DNA of 64,000 nt. Source: Puniceibacterium sp. IMCC21224 (GTDB lineage Bacteria; Pseudomonadota; Alphaproteobacteria; Rhodobacterales; Rhodobacteraceae). Below are positions 43,089-52,295 of the stretch, piece after piece (the stretch's first letter is position 1; each line of letters opens with the position of its first letter). The stretch is from the NCBI RefSeq assembly GCF_001038505.1, contig NZ_LDPY01000001.1, positions 4,080,426 to 4,144,425 of the forward strand. The letters are read 5' to 3'. The notes under the pieces are model-generated. The model saw only the letters and a list, made by a program, of their open reading frames with translations, was not told where the DNA came from and made no database searches. Made by a program: the position numbers and the translations under genes.

Positions 43089-44334
43089 GACGAACTCCTG
43101 AAGCGGCTGGTGTGAGAAAGGATTTTATGTCGCGGGTCTGGTCGCCGATCCTGTCGGGGCAAACGGCCACGTGTCCGGAAATCAGCCGACGCGCCACCAT
43201 ATGCTCGGCCGGTTGGTTGACGGATTCCACGGCAAAGAGCGTGTCGTTCCGGAAGCTGAACAACGAGAACCGGTTCTGATCCGGCGCGCCCCGCAGCACC
43301 TGAAGGTCGGCCTTGCCGGTGAGGCCCGCAATCTGCAGCTTGTCATTGCCCTGATCGCTCCAGAACCATGGCAGCGCGGTATAAGGCTCGGGCTGACCGG
43401 TGAGCCGAAGTGCCAACGTCCGGGCGTGGTCATTGGCATTCTGGACGCTCTCAAGCCGGATCGGGGTCGGGAAATAGGGTGTCGGAAAGTTGGCGCAATC
43501 GCCGACAGCCGAGATGGCGGGGTCCGATGTGGAAAGATACTGGTCGACCACCACGCCATTCGCGGTGTCCAGCCCCGCGCTCTCTGCGAGCGCCGTATCG
43601 GGCAGGACGCCGATACCGGCGACGACAATGTCCGCTTTGAGTTCGGCGCCGGACGCAAGCCGGATTTGCGTATGATTCCCGACCTTGATCATGTTGACGA
43701 TTTCCGCGCCAAGATGAAATCGGACGCCCGCCTCTTGATGGCGCCGCAAGAAAAAGGATGAAACCTGCGCGGATGCGGCGCGGCTCATCAAGGCCGGAGC
43801 CATGTCGACCACATCGACGACCTTGCCGTGTTCCGCGGCGAACGCCGCAAACTCGAGCCCGATGAACCCTGCGCCGATGACACAGAGCCGGTTTGCCGAG
43901 GGCAGCATGGCACGCAGTGTTTCGGCATCCTCGATCGATTTGAGATACCGCACATCCCCGTCCGGGGAGGAGAGACGCCGGGTAAAGGTGCCCGTCGCCA
44001 GAACGAGGTGATCGTAGGCAAGCTGGGCGCCGGAGTGTAGGCTGACGTTCTGCCTGACTCGGTCGATGAAGGCGGCCCGTTCCGTGACCATCGTGATGCC
44101 CTGCTGCGCAAAAGCATTGTCCTCGCGAAAAAACAGGGCCGCGCGGTGGCCGGATTTCAGGAACCCCTTGGACAGTGGGGGCCGTTGGTACGGCTGCTCC
44201 GCCTCGCCGTTGATCAGAACGATCTCTCCTGCGTGGCCGTTATTGCGCAGAGAAAAGGCGAGCTGACATCCAGCGTGTCCCGCTCCCACTATCACGATGC
44301 GCAACTTCGAGGGCATATCCGTCTGACCCGACAT
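43075..44334 (-). CDS. FAD-dependent ferredoxin reductase (rhodocoxin/putidaredoxin reductase type)
   Basis: 419 residues from [10 protein letters not shown]; the ATG overlaps the ferredoxin stop (TGATG), so translation is coupled. Two dinucleotide motifs are seen: [12 protein letters not shown] (FAD) and [13 protein letters not shown] (NADH). The third, [10 protein letters not shown], binds the flavin ribityl. This is the reductase type that passes electrons from NADH to a [2Fe-2S] ferredoxin for a P450 or oxygenase. The ferredoxin is encoded next to it, but no P450 or Rieske oxygenase is in the window. Confidence 0.92.
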   Translation of the reverse strand: MSGQTDMPSKLRIVIVGAGHAGCQLAFSLRNNGHAGEIVLINGEAEQPYQRPPLSKGFLKSGHRAALFFREDNAFAQQGITMVTERAAFIDRVRQNVSLHSGAQLAYDHLVLATGTFTRRLSSPDGDVRYLKSIEDAETLRAMLPSANRLCVIGAGFIGLEFAAFAAEHGKVVDVVDMAPALMSRAASAQVSSFFLRRHQEAGVRFHLGAEIVNMIKVGNHTQIRLASGAELKADIVVAGIGVLPDTALAESAGLDTANGVVVDQYLSTSDPAISAVGDCANFPTPYFPTPIRLESVQNANDHARTLALRLTGQPEPYTALPWFWSDQGNDKLQIAGLTGKADLQVLRGAPDQNRFSLFSFRNDTLFAVESVNQPAEHMVARRLISGHVAVCPDRIGDQTRDIKSFLTPAASGVRHAAV

Positions 44335-44657
44335 CAGTACTGGGTCGCAGGAATGTGCAGGATGAGGCTGTCGATGTTGTCCGACAGTTCGATCTGGCAA
44401 GAGAGCCTGCTGGTTTCTTTCAATTCCGAGGCAACCAACGACAGCATCTCCATCTCCTCTTCCGAGGCTGGCGGCAACTTGTCCATATCGGCCTCGTCGA
44501 CGTAGACGTGGCATGTACCGCAGGACAGCGCGCCGCCGCATTCCGCCTCGATGCCGCGCACGCCCTTCAGCCGCGCGACGTTCATGGCCGAGGTTGGAGT
44601 CTCGGTCAGGTGCTCTTCGCGTTCGCCCGCCGGAAGTACGAAAGTCAGTTTTGTCAT
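44334..44657 (-). CDS. [2Fe-2S] ferredoxin, adrenodoxin/putidaredoxin type
   Basis: 107 residues. The four cluster cysteines are C40, C46, C49 and C87 (ECGGALSCGTC and LSCQI), the vertebrate/bacterial adrenodoxin spacing C-x5-C-x2-C. It carries electrons from the adjacent reductase. It lies 24 bases after the Fe-S protein gene and overlaps the reductase start. Confidence 0.93.
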   Translation of the reverse strand: MTKLTFVLPAGEREEHLTETPTSAMNVARLKGVRGIEAECGGALSCGTCHVYVDEADMDKLPPASEEEMEMLSLVASELKETSRLSCQIELSDNIDSLILHIPATQY

Positions 44658-44681
44658 TGCCGCATCTCTTTTCTCGCCTGT

Positions 44682-45995
44682 TCAGGCGTTTTCGATTGCC
44701 GGGCCCTGCACGGGCTTTGCCGCCAGCTGGTCGGCCAGCAGAATGTCGCGGGCCTCGTTCGGGTCCAGCGCATGCTCTACAATCAGGTCGCTGCACTCAC
44801 CGATCATCCGGTCGACCCCATCCATCATTTTGATCCGCTTGTAGATATCGTCGGCATGCAGGCCCATGCTCTGGCCAATGATCTCCATGACGTTGATGAT
44901 CTCGAACGACACGTTCTTTTCGAAGTGGCACAGTTCCCGGTGGCAGGCGTGGAACACGGTCGCCAATGTGGTCACGCCCGCTTGCGCTGCGGCCCGAAAC
45001 TCGATCTCGCGCAACTCATCCTTGAAGCGGGGCGTGACGGTCAGGTAATTGGACATGAGACCGACCCGTGGAACGTCCAGTTCGACGAGCTCCACACCTG
45101 GTATCGCGGCGAGGATATTCTTGACCGCCCTGGTCACGCCGCGAAGGCCTGGACGCTCGTTCAGCGCGACCGTCTTTTCGACCCTCTGGGTGAAATGTGG
45201 CCGGAGCCGGTCGAGGTTCTCTTCAAGGTATTCATAGAACGGCTGCAGGCCGAAAGTCCGGTCGTTTTTCATCTTCTGATAGTTCGGGATGATGATCTCG
45301 TCGAATTGGGATTGGCAGCTGGGGCACCATGACACCTGGGTCTTGGCCTCAATGTCCTGAATCTGCGCAAGCGTGCTAAGGCCGGCCCGGCCCGACGTTT
45401 CGCCATCGCCGGAGCGGAACTGATTTATCCCGCAACAGGCGGATGTGCCTCCGATCACCTGATAGCTGGCTCCGATCCGTTCCAGCACATCGAGACAGAG
45501 AACGAGGATGTGCGGTGTCTTGTGGATGTTGCAGCCGGTATAGAGGGCGACATCGGGGCGTTCGACCCGCTGTGCGCCCTTCGGGGGCTGAAGACGGTCG
45601 ATTTCTTGCTGCGGTAGCTGAAGCCGGGACACGATCCGCACGGTCTTGGCCATGGCGCGGAAGGATTTCATCGCGTTTGCCTTGACTTGCGGGCCGGCGT
45701 CCGTCCGTATGCGCGCATAATTGGCCAGCCGGACCAGCATCCGCGGGTCCACGCCGTAATCACAGGCTTCGGCGCAGATGCCGCTGCTGGAACAGGCCGA
45801 TGCCCAGGTTGCGGCCTCGGCCGTGCCCTTGCCGCCGCGCAGCAGGTCAATCATACCGTGCAGCACCTGAGTCGGCTCGGCATCATCGATCCCGATAGCC
45901 TCCGTCATCGGGCAGGCGGTGAAGCATTTGCCGCAGGCCTCGCAGGCGTTGGCAATGTCGTCCATCGTCGCTTCGATCGCTTCGACAAATTCCAT
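44682..45995 (-). CDS. (Fe-S)-binding oxidoreductase, HdrD/GlpC-like with CCG domains
   Basis: 437 residues. The N-terminal region has a full [4Fe-4S] motif C18-C21-C24-C28 (CEACGKCFTACP). A second motif is incomplete: C68, S71, C74, C78, where Ser replaces the second Cys. Two CCG-like segments follow (TSACCGINQFRSG and the C-terminal FHACHRELC), as in heterodisulfide reductase HdrD and GlpC. It transfers electrons to or from a partner and probably uses the ferredoxin encoded next. The real substrate is unknown. Confidence 0.87.
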   Translation of the reverse strand: MEFVEAIEATMDDIANACEACGKCFTACPMTEAIGIDDAEPTQVLHGMIDLLRGGKGTAEAATWASACSSSGICAEACDYGVDPRMLVRLANYARIRTDAGPQVKANAMKSFRAMAKTVRIVSRLQLPQQEIDRLQPPKGAQRVERPDVALYTGCNIHKTPHILVLCLDVLERIGASYQVIGGTSACCGINQFRSGDGETSGRAGLSTLAQIQDIEAKTQVSWCPSCQSQFDEIIIPNYQKMKNDRTFGLQPFYEYLEENLDRLRPHFTQRVEKTVALNERPGLRGVTRAVKNILAAIPGVELVELDVPRVGLMSNYLTVTPRFKDELREIEFRAAAQAGVTTLATVFHACHRELCHFEKNVSFEIINVMEIIGQSMGLHADDIYKRIKMMDGVDRMIGECSDLIVEHALDPNEARDILLADQLAAKPVQGPAIENA

Positions 45996-46026
45996 GTCTC
46001 AGGTTCCTTTGTCCGTTGTGGGCGCG

Positions 46027-46788
46027 TCAGCGCGCTGTCCAGCCACCGTCTGCAAACAGTGTCGATCCTGTACAGAACGACGCTTCGTCGCTTGCGAGAA
46101 ACAACATGGCCGCAGCGATTTCGTCTGGCTTTCCGAGGCGGTTGAACAATTGCCGCTGCTCGAGATGCGCGCGCAGCGTCTCCGGCTCGGCGCTCTCCTT
46201 GAACAAGGTGTCGTAGTAGGGGGATTCGACCGTACCTGCACCGACACAGTTCACGCGGATCTTGGCATCCGCATGATCAAGGGCCATGGCGCGGGTCAGT
46301 GCGGCGACGGCGCCCTTCGAGGCGACGTAGGCCGCCCTGTTGTAGATCCCCACAACCGAGACCGCCGAGGCGGTGTTGATGATGGAGCCCCCGCCCTGCG
46401 CCGTCATGATCGGAATCACCGCCTTGCATCCAAAGAACACGCCGTTGACGTTGGTCGCCATCAGCCGATTCCAGTCATCCTCGGGCGTGTCGACGACAGT
46501 GCCGCCGATGCCATAGCCCGCGTTGTTCACCAGAATATCGATCTTGCCCCAGGTCTCTTCGGCCGTGTCCACCATGGCCGCGACCTGATCGTAGTTCGAC
46601 ACATCCGCCTGGACCGAAAAGGCGCTTCCGCCCGCCGACACGATGTCTGCGGCGGTCTTTTGACCGGCGTCCTTGCTGATATCGGCCACACAGATCGCCG
46701 CGCCTTCCCTGGCAAAGGCCAGGGCGGCGGCGCGGCCTATCCCAGAACCGGCCCCGGTGAGGATGGCAGTCTTGTTTTCGAGGCGCAT
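46027..46788 (-). CDS. Classical SDR-family oxidoreductase
   Basis: 253 residues from MRLENKTAILTGAGSGIGRA. TGAGSGIG is at 11-18, NNAG near 88, S141, Y154 and K158 (AAYVASK) form the active site, and the end is CTGSTLFADGGWTAR. It should be catalytically active. It is the first structural gene downstream of gntR, 31 bases before the Fe-S gene. It may oxidise or reduce an alcohol in the same pathway. Confidence 0.92.
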   Translation of the reverse strand: MRLENKTAILTGAGSGIGRAAALAFAREGAAICVADISKDAGQKTAADIVSAGGSAFSVQADVSNYDQVAAMVDTAEETWGKIDILVNNAGYGIGGTVVDTPEDDWNRLMATNVNGVFFGCKAVIPIMTAQGGGSIINTASAVSVVGIYNRAAYVASKGAVAALTRAMALDHADAKIRVNCVGAGTVESPYYDTLFKESAEPETLRAHLEQRQLFNRLGKPDEIAAAMLFLASDEASFCTGSTLFADGGWTAR

Positions 46789-46965
46789 GTCAGTCTCCTG
46801 CGGGGTGGCGTGGCAAAATGTGATTGGCAGCGCCGGTCTTGCTTGGCGCACACGTCTGAAGGGATGAGCGAGGCTTTGTGACGCTCGCGGAGGCGCGGCA
46901 CTGCGGGGCAGGTCGGTGAACGCCCGTGCCCCGAAAAATCGACGAATTCAGGCCGACGCCGCGCG

Positions 46966-47610
46966 TTAGCGCCCCAGAATGGCTTGTTCTGTCGTTCTTA
47001 CATGTTTGGAAAGTGCGCTTTTCAGTGCCTGTGCATCGCGGTCGCGCAATGCCGACACGATGTCGAGGTGTTCTAGATGGCGTGCAATAGCCTCGGCGGG
47101 GTTGGCCCCGCGTTCCGCCAGATAGGCCACCACGTGCAACTGCATCTGCAGCTGCGCATAGAAACGGTTTAACGTCGGGTTCTCTGCAAGAGCCACGATG
47201 GCCGCGTGAAAGACAGAGTTCTCTCTCACGAAATCCGCTGTCGTGCCGACCGATCCCAATCGGTCCACCGACTTCTGCAGGGCGTCCAGATGCGCATCGG
47301 TCACGTTCTGGATGGCCCCATCCGCGGCAAATTGCTCCAAGTTTAAACGCAGCGCGAACAGTTGTTGCGCCTCTCTTCGGTCGACTGGCTTCACGACCGT
47401 TCCGCTGCGCCCTGAGACCGTCAGAAATCCTTCGCTCTGAAGCCGATTGATCGCTTCGCGCACCGGTGTCCGCCCGATATTCAGCCGATCTACCAACTGA
47501 TAGACCGAGGTCTTCTCGCCCGGTCGCAGGTTCCGTGTGAGCACAAGATCGATGATCTGATTGTAGGCGAAATCTACCGCCGAGAGTTCCGTCTCTGTTG
47601 GTTCCGCCAT
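46966..47610 (-). CDS. GntR-family regulator with FCD domain
   Basis: 214 residues from MAEPTETELSAV, with a winged HTH (LVDRLNIGRTPVREAINRLQ, followed by GFLTVSGRSGTVVKP) and an all-helical FCD effector domain (LRLNLEQFAADGAI). FCD-GntR regulators bind organic acids. It lies at the head of the leftward operon 46788-39070 with a 177-base gap, and probably represses that operon until its substrate appears. Confidence 0.9.
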   Translation of the reverse strand: MAEPTETELSAVDFAYNQIIDLVLTRNLRPGEKTSVYQLVDRLNIGRTPVREAINRLQSEGFLTVSGRSGTVVKPVDRREAQQLFALRLNLEQFAADGAIQNVTDAHLDALQKSVDRLGSVGTTADFVRENSVFHAAIVALAENPTLNRFYAQLQMQLHVVAYLAERGANPAEAIARHLEHLDIVSALRDRDAQALKSALSKHVRTTEQAILGR

Positions 47611-48194
47611 GATGATCTGCAAGTTCCAAATTCAGTTGAGTTCGCATGCGCCGAGCCAACCCAGTCCAACCGGCTGACCCTACTCCAAATTCATCTTTTC
47701 GGGCATCGGACGCAAGCTTTTGCTCGACACCTAGGAGCAGATTTCGACCGCTATGTTTTGCTAGTGACACAGCCAAAGACAGGGCTGGCTTGGTGCCGCA
47801 GGGAAGAGCAGCAAGCAAAGCAGAGTTGTCACCGGAGCGACTGGTGTTTGCTGCAAGTCTTATCATGAGATGATTCCAAACCCATCGAAAACGTGATGAG
47901 ATCAATAACATGTTAATCTGACATGTCAAATGGATTTTGTTTCATACATGGTGGCAGCTTTGCCCGGCCGATAGGCTTGCCGGAACTGCATCAACCAGCA
48001 TCATGTCGGCAGCCCTCACGACTGACCAAAGACTGAAACATGTTTCCGAAGGATCTGACGAATGAGCCGCAAGGCCGCAGTTGGGTCATCCCAGCTGCGA
48101 TAACCCGTCGGAGGGGTCACATTGCTTGACCGAAATCTCGTGACGCAGAAGGACCCATTGCCGTAGCCCAGAGGCTAAAGCTCTGATCTAAATT
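47611..48194. other. Large intergenic region upstream of gntR
   Basis: About 580 bases with no convincing gene. A palindrome TGACATGTCA lies at 47919-47928. On the minus strand around 48035-48125 a short reading frame containing GYRSWDDPTAALRLIRQIL ends in a stop and may be a gene remnant, not recognised. Confidence 0.4.
47919..47928. promoter_or_regulatory. Palindrome TGACATGTCA, possible GntR site
   Basis: A perfect 10-base palindrome, with a further ACATGT eleven bases to the left. It is 310 bases upstream of the gntR start, so control of gntR itself is doubtful. Confidence 0.25.
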
Positions 48195-49094
48195 CTAAAG
48201 TTTGATTCTCGCGTGACGTTCAAGTGCTTCGGACAGCAGGTCCACGAACCGCCAGACCTTGTCAGACGATTCATTCTGTTTCGTCGTGACGGCAATCACG
48301 TCCCCGTTCTGACTGTACTTAGGCATGATGACGGACAACCTCCCTTCGGCGACGAGCGGCGCGATATCCCATTCCGACCGCAGCATTATACCGTGCGCCG
48401 CAACGGTCCAACTAAGAGCCACATCCCCGTCATTGCTGTTCAACGTTCCCTTAACGCGAACCGAATGGATTTCGCCGTCTGATTCCAAGTTCCACGAATC
48501 GAATGCCTCGTTCTGCTGACGCAGCGTGATGCAGTTGTGCTCTATCAGTTGCGACAATCGTGTAGGCGTGCCTGCCCGACGGAGATAGTCGGGAGACGCG
48601 CAAAGATATCTTCGATTCCCCAAAAGGCGTCGGCTTACCTCGGCGTCCTGACCTTCCGGCGCGAGCCGGATTCCGAGGTCATAGCCATTCTGGACAAGGT
48701 TTTGCGCGGTATCGCTCAGGATGAGCTGAACATGCACTCCGGGATGGAGTTTGACAAACTCGGAGACGATCGGTGCGACTAAGGTGCGCCCGAATTTTAT
48801 CGTGGCGTTGACGCGCAAGACTCCGGTCAACTCCCCGGGTGCGCCGCGGAGTTTGTCTTCGGCCGTGCGTATTCGGCCCAGGATATCGAGTGCGGTTGCA
48901 TAATAGGCCTCGCCCTCCGCGGTAAGCGCGAAGGTCCGGGTACTGCGGTTGACCAGCTTCACGCCCAAGCGGTCTTCCAACCGCCCCAGTCTGCGGCTGA
49001 CAGCGGACGGAGTTACGTAAAGCTCCAATGCGGCTTCACTCAGGTTCTCCTTTCGCGCGAGATGCGCGAAAAAATCCAAGTCTGAAACGCTCAA
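48195..49094 (-). CDS. LysR-family transcriptional regulator with TTG start
   Basis: 299 residues. No ATG or GTG lies near the conserved start. TTG at 49094 (LSVSDLDFFAHLARKENL) is preferred because GGGGAG stands eight bases upstream; the frame stays open much further upstream, but that stretch is unrelated in sequence type. The HTH reads AALELYVTPSAVSRRLGRLE. It is divergent from the tctC operon at 49245 and probably controls it. Confidence 0.88.
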   Translation of the reverse strand: MSVSDLDFFAHLARKENLSEAALELYVTPSAVSRRLGRLEDRLGVKLVNRSTRTFALTAEGEAYYATALDILGRIRTAEDKLRGAPGELTGVLRVNATIKFGRTLVAPIVSEFVKLHPGVHVQLILSDTAQNLVQNGYDLGIRLAPEGQDAEVSRRLLGNRRYLCASPDYLRRAGTPTRLSQLIEHNCITLRQQNEAFDSWNLESDGEIHSVRVKGTLNSNDGDVALSWTVAAHGIMLRSEWDIAPLVAEGRLSVIMPKYSQNGDVIAVTTKQNESSDKVWRFVDLLSEALERHARIKL

Positions 49095-49140
49095 GTGACT
49101 AACTCCCCATTTATGTATTAGATGCACAGCTAGAGTGATA

Positions 49141-49159
49141 ATTCTGAACTTTACTGAAT
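49141..49159. promoter_or_regulatory. Imperfect LysR-like dyad
   Basis: ATTCTGAACTTTACTGAAT has ATTC and GAAT half-sites separated by 11 bases, in the 150-base divergent promoter region. It is longer than the N7 boxes elsewhere and may be bound by a different LysR geometry. Confidence 0.35.
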
Positions 49160-49244
49160 ACAAAGCAATACTGATAATCACCCGAGTCGGTCCGCACTCC
49201 CTTCTCGCCGAGTGCTGGCCAAGCAATCCAGGGAGGACTACGAG

Positions 49245-50213
49245 ATGACCATCAGGAAGATCACCAATACGCTTGTCACTTGCGCGTTGATCGCATTCAC
49301 GGGCCAGACTTCGGCATCGGCAGAGGAAACCAAATATCCTTCTGGCCCTGTGAATTACATCATTCCCTTCGCGCCGGGTGGCGAGAGCGACACGGCTGCG
49401 CGCTTTCAGCAGAAGTACTGGCAGAAGATCACCGGGGAAAACCTGATCATCCAGAACCAGGCGGGGGCGGGCGGCGCTCAGGCTTGGTCGCAGCTCAACG
49501 GTTTGGCGGATGACGGCTCGACGATCATGATAACCAACTTGCCCCACATCGTTCTGCAGCCGGTCGCTGGCTCGGCCGGGTACCAGACGGAAGACATCAC
49601 GAACGTCAATTTCTTCCACTATACGCCGGATGCCATCATTGTCGGCAAGGACAGCCCCTTCCAGACGCTTCAGGATCTGATCGACTACGCCAAGAAGAAC
49701 CCTGGCCTCGTCACCTTCGCAGGTTCGGGTACCAACAGTGCCAACCAACTGGCACAGGTTAAGTTCGACGAGCTGGCAGATATAACCACAACCTACATTC
49801 CGTTCGGCGGCACCGCCCCTGCGGTCACGGCCGCACTTGGTGGGCAGGTTTCTGCCGCATTCGTCTATTCGACCTCCGGTGTCTCGCAGGGTGAGTCGGT
49901 CCGCGTCCTCGCCGTGGGGGCCGAAGAGCGCCTGAGCATCTATCCTAATGTCCCAACTTTTACCGAGCTTGGCTTTGACATGATCGGCGGGTCATACCGT
50001 GGCGTTGCAATCCCAAGCTCCGCCTCGGAAGAGGTCCGGCAGGAGGTTTCTGATCTCGTCTCGCAGATCAACGCCGACCCTGAATTCCGCGCGCAGATGG
50101 AGCAGGTCGGTTTTGTTCTCATCGATGTCCCCTACGCGGACGTTCCCAACTTCATGGCTGAGCGCACTGAAGAATATATGGAAGGCGCACGTGCCCTCGG
50201 GATCGTGAAATAG
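49245..50213 (+). CDS. tctC: Tripartite tricarboxylate transporter substrate-binding protein (TctC/Bug family)
   Basis: 322 residues starting MTIRKITNTLVTCALIAFTG, with a signal peptide cleaved at about residue 26 (SASA). The Bug-family folding signature is NYIIPFAPGGESDTAARF, with the second loop in TFAGSGTNSANQLA. GGGAGGACTACGAG provides the ribosome binding site. It is the periplasmic receptor for the fused TctAB permease next door, ten bases downstream. Bug proteins bind citrate, tricarballylate, aromatic acids or other carboxylates; the ligand here is inferred to be a tri- or dicarboxylate from the LeuCD genes. Confidence 0.92.
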   Translation: MTIRKITNTLVTCALIAFTGQTSASAEETKYPSGPVNYIIPFAPGGESDTAARFQQKYWQKITGENLIIQNQAGAGGAQAWSQLNGLADDGSTIMITNLPHIVLQPVAGSAGYQTEDITNVNFFHYTPDAIIVGKDSPFQTLQDLIDYAKKNPGLVTFAGSGTNSANQLAQVKFDELADITTTYIPFGGTAPAVTAALGGQVSAAFVYSTSGVSQGESVRVLAVGAEERLSIYPNVPTFTELGFDMIGGSYRGVAIPSSASEEVRQEVSDLVSQINADPEFRAQMEQVGFVLIDVPYADVPNFMAERTEEYMEGARALGIVK

Positions 50214-50223
50214 GGCATAGCTG

Positions 50224-52239
50224 ATGGAAATCCTAAGTTACCTGCTGGGGGCACTGACCCCTGGCAACCTCGGCCTTGCGCTTGCCGGGGTTGTCCTTGG
50301 CACCATAATCGGCGCACTGCCAGGCCTGTCGGCGACAATGGCCGTGGCCGTGCTGGTCCCTTTCACCTTCGTGCTGGCTCCGGCCTCGGGCCTCGTCGCA
50401 CTTGGCGCGATCTACACTGGCGCCGTTTATGGCGGGGCATTTGCAGCGATCCTTGTCAACACGCCGGGGACACCATCCTCGATTGCCACGACATTTGACG
50501 GCTATCCGATGGCGCAGAAGGGGGACGGGGGCCTCGCTGTCAGCATCGCGACCCTCGCGTCGGTCATCGGCGGGATCGTCGGCGCGCTGGCGCTCTTGTT
50601 CGTCTCGCCCCCGCTGGCGAAGATCGCGCTCGCCTTCGGCCCGGCAGAGTATTTCTGGCTCGCCGTTTTTGGCCTTACGCTCGTTTCGGCACTCTCCGTC
50701 GGAAATACCGTGAAGGGATTGATGGGCGCCTGCATCGGGCTGCTGTTGTCCATGGTGGGCGTTGCTGTGGTCGGCGGCGACATCCGCTACACCTTCGGGA
50801 TGCAAAACCTTTTGGGCGGCATCGACATCACTGCGGCGTTGATCGGCCTTTACTGTGTCCCGGTCATGATCGACCTGGTGATGAACCCTGACCCTCATAT
50901 CAAGCCCACCGAAGGAAAAGACGGGTTGCGCCTCGGCGAAGCCTTTCGGCTGGTTCTCGGCAGCAAGGTGAATGTGCTGCGCTCTTCCGTGATCGGGACA
51001 GTGGTGGGCATCCTTCCCGGCGCGGGTGGTTCGATCGCGGGTCTTGTCTCCTATACTGAGGCGCGGCGTGCATCCTCACATCCGGATTCATTCGGAAAAG
51101 GGGCTCCCGATGGCGTAATCGCGACGGAAGCGGCCAACAACGCCACAGTTGGCGGCGGCTTCATCCCGACGCTCGTTCTCGGGATCCCCGGCACACCCCC
51201 CGATGCGATCATTCTTGGTGCTCTGCTCGTGCAGGGGGTCAAGGTCGGGCCGTCGCTCTTCACGTCCGATGCGCCGATTGTGTATACTTTCATCTTCGGC
51301 CTTTTGATCGCGACGATGCTGATGCTGCCGACCGGTCTTTTCATCGGGCGCTATGCCTATCGCTTCATTACGCGTTTTCCCAAGTCACTGCTCGTCCCGT
51401 CGATTGCGTTCATGACGATTGCAGGATCCTACGCTGTCCACTCCAGCATGCATGATGTGCAGGTAATGGTCACGCTCGGCCTCGCCGGATGGGTGCTGAA
51501 CCGGTATGGGATTCAACCTTCGCCCATCGTTCTGGGGCTGGTGCTGGGGTCGATCGCCGAGCAGGGCTTCGTCCAGAGTTACTTGATCGGCAATGCAACC
51601 GGCAATGTCCTTGGCATCTTCTTCGCGCGTCCGATCAGCATCGGCATTATTCTGGCCGCCATCGTAACAGTAGCGTTTCCATATTGGGCGGCGCCACGAC
51701 AACGCAAGGCCGCCGCGGCCGTTGTGACCGAGGGCGCACCTGCGGCGTTCGCCGCGACCGGGCCGGAGACGAGCCCGGACGCGAGACCAGGCAACGTGAT
51801 CGTTATTCTGACGTGCCTCGGGATTTCCGGCGCGGCGCTACTGCTGTCAAGGGAAATGACGCCGATGGGGTCGGTATTCCCGCGAACCATCGCCACCGTT
51901 CTCGCAATCCTCTCGGCGCTGACTCTGATCGGGACCATCCGCGCCCGTCTCTCGGGAAGGACGATGAAGGTGGAGCATATTGATGCGTCGAACTCGCCGG
52001 TTCGCGGATGGGTGTTCGTGGCCACCTCTCTGCTCTGGGTCTGGCTGATCCCGATCCTCGGGTTTGCCACAACAGCGGTTGCCGCATTTGGCGTGCTCAT
52101 GCCAACAGCGGAGTTCGGCCACGGCAGCCTGCGCACTTGGCTTCAGCGGGCCCTGATCGCAGGTCTGCTCATCGGGGGATTTTGGCTTTTGATGGCGCGG
52201 GTCTTGCTGCTGAGGATGCCGTCGGGGCTGCTCTATTGA
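50224..52239 (+). CDS. Tripartite tricarboxylate transporter membrane protein, TctA-TctB fusion
   Basis: 671 residues. The first 500 or so residues are TctA (LGTIIGALPGLSATMAVAVL, then GTPSSIATTFDGYPMAQKG and GILPGAGGSIAGLV are family hallmarks). The last 150 or so, after a proline/alanine-rich linker (AAAAVVTEGAPAAF), contain four hydrophobic helices resembling TctB. TctA and TctB are usually separate, so this is a fused version. It imports the carboxylate bound by TctC. Confidence 0.9.
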   Translation: MEILSYLLGALTPGNLGLALAGVVLGTIIGALPGLSATMAVAVLVPFTFVLAPASGLVALGAIYTGAVYGGAFAAILVNTPGTPSSIATTFDGYPMAQKGDGGLAVSIATLASVIGGIVGALALLFVSPPLAKIALAFGPAEYFWLAVFGLTLVSALSVGNTVKGLMGACIGLLLSMVGVAVVGGDIRYTFGMQNLLGGIDITAALIGLYCVPVMIDLVMNPDPHIKPTEGKDGLRLGEAFRLVLGSKVNVLRSSVIGTVVGILPGAGGSIAGLVSYTEARRASSHPDSFGKGAPDGVIATEAANNATVGGGFIPTLVLGIPGTPPDAIILGALLVQGVKVGPSLFTSDAPIVYTFIFGLLIATMLMLPTGLFIGRYAYRFITRFPKSLLVPSIAFMTIAGSYAVHSSMHDVQVMVTLGLAGWVLNRYGIQPSPIVLGLVLGSIAEQGFVQSYLIGNATGNVLGIFFARPISIGIILAAIVTVAFPYWAAPRQRKAAAAVVTEGAPAAFAATGPETSPDARPGNVIVILTCLGISGAALLLSREMTPMGSVFPRTIATVLAILSALTLIGTIRARLSGRTMKVEHIDASNSPVRGWVFVATSLLWVWLIPILGFATTAVAAFGVLMPTAEFGHGSLRTWLQRALIAGLLIGGFWLLMARVLLLRMPSGLLY

Positions 52240-52295
52240 GAAAAGGAATTGCGCGCAGGGCCCCTCATACGGACACGTAAATCTGGAGAGTGCAT

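Noticed and set aside
48036..48125. Minus-strand fragment GYRSWDDPTAALRLIRQIL
   Set aside because: No start, only about 35 residues, not recognised; may be a gene tail but cannot be supported.
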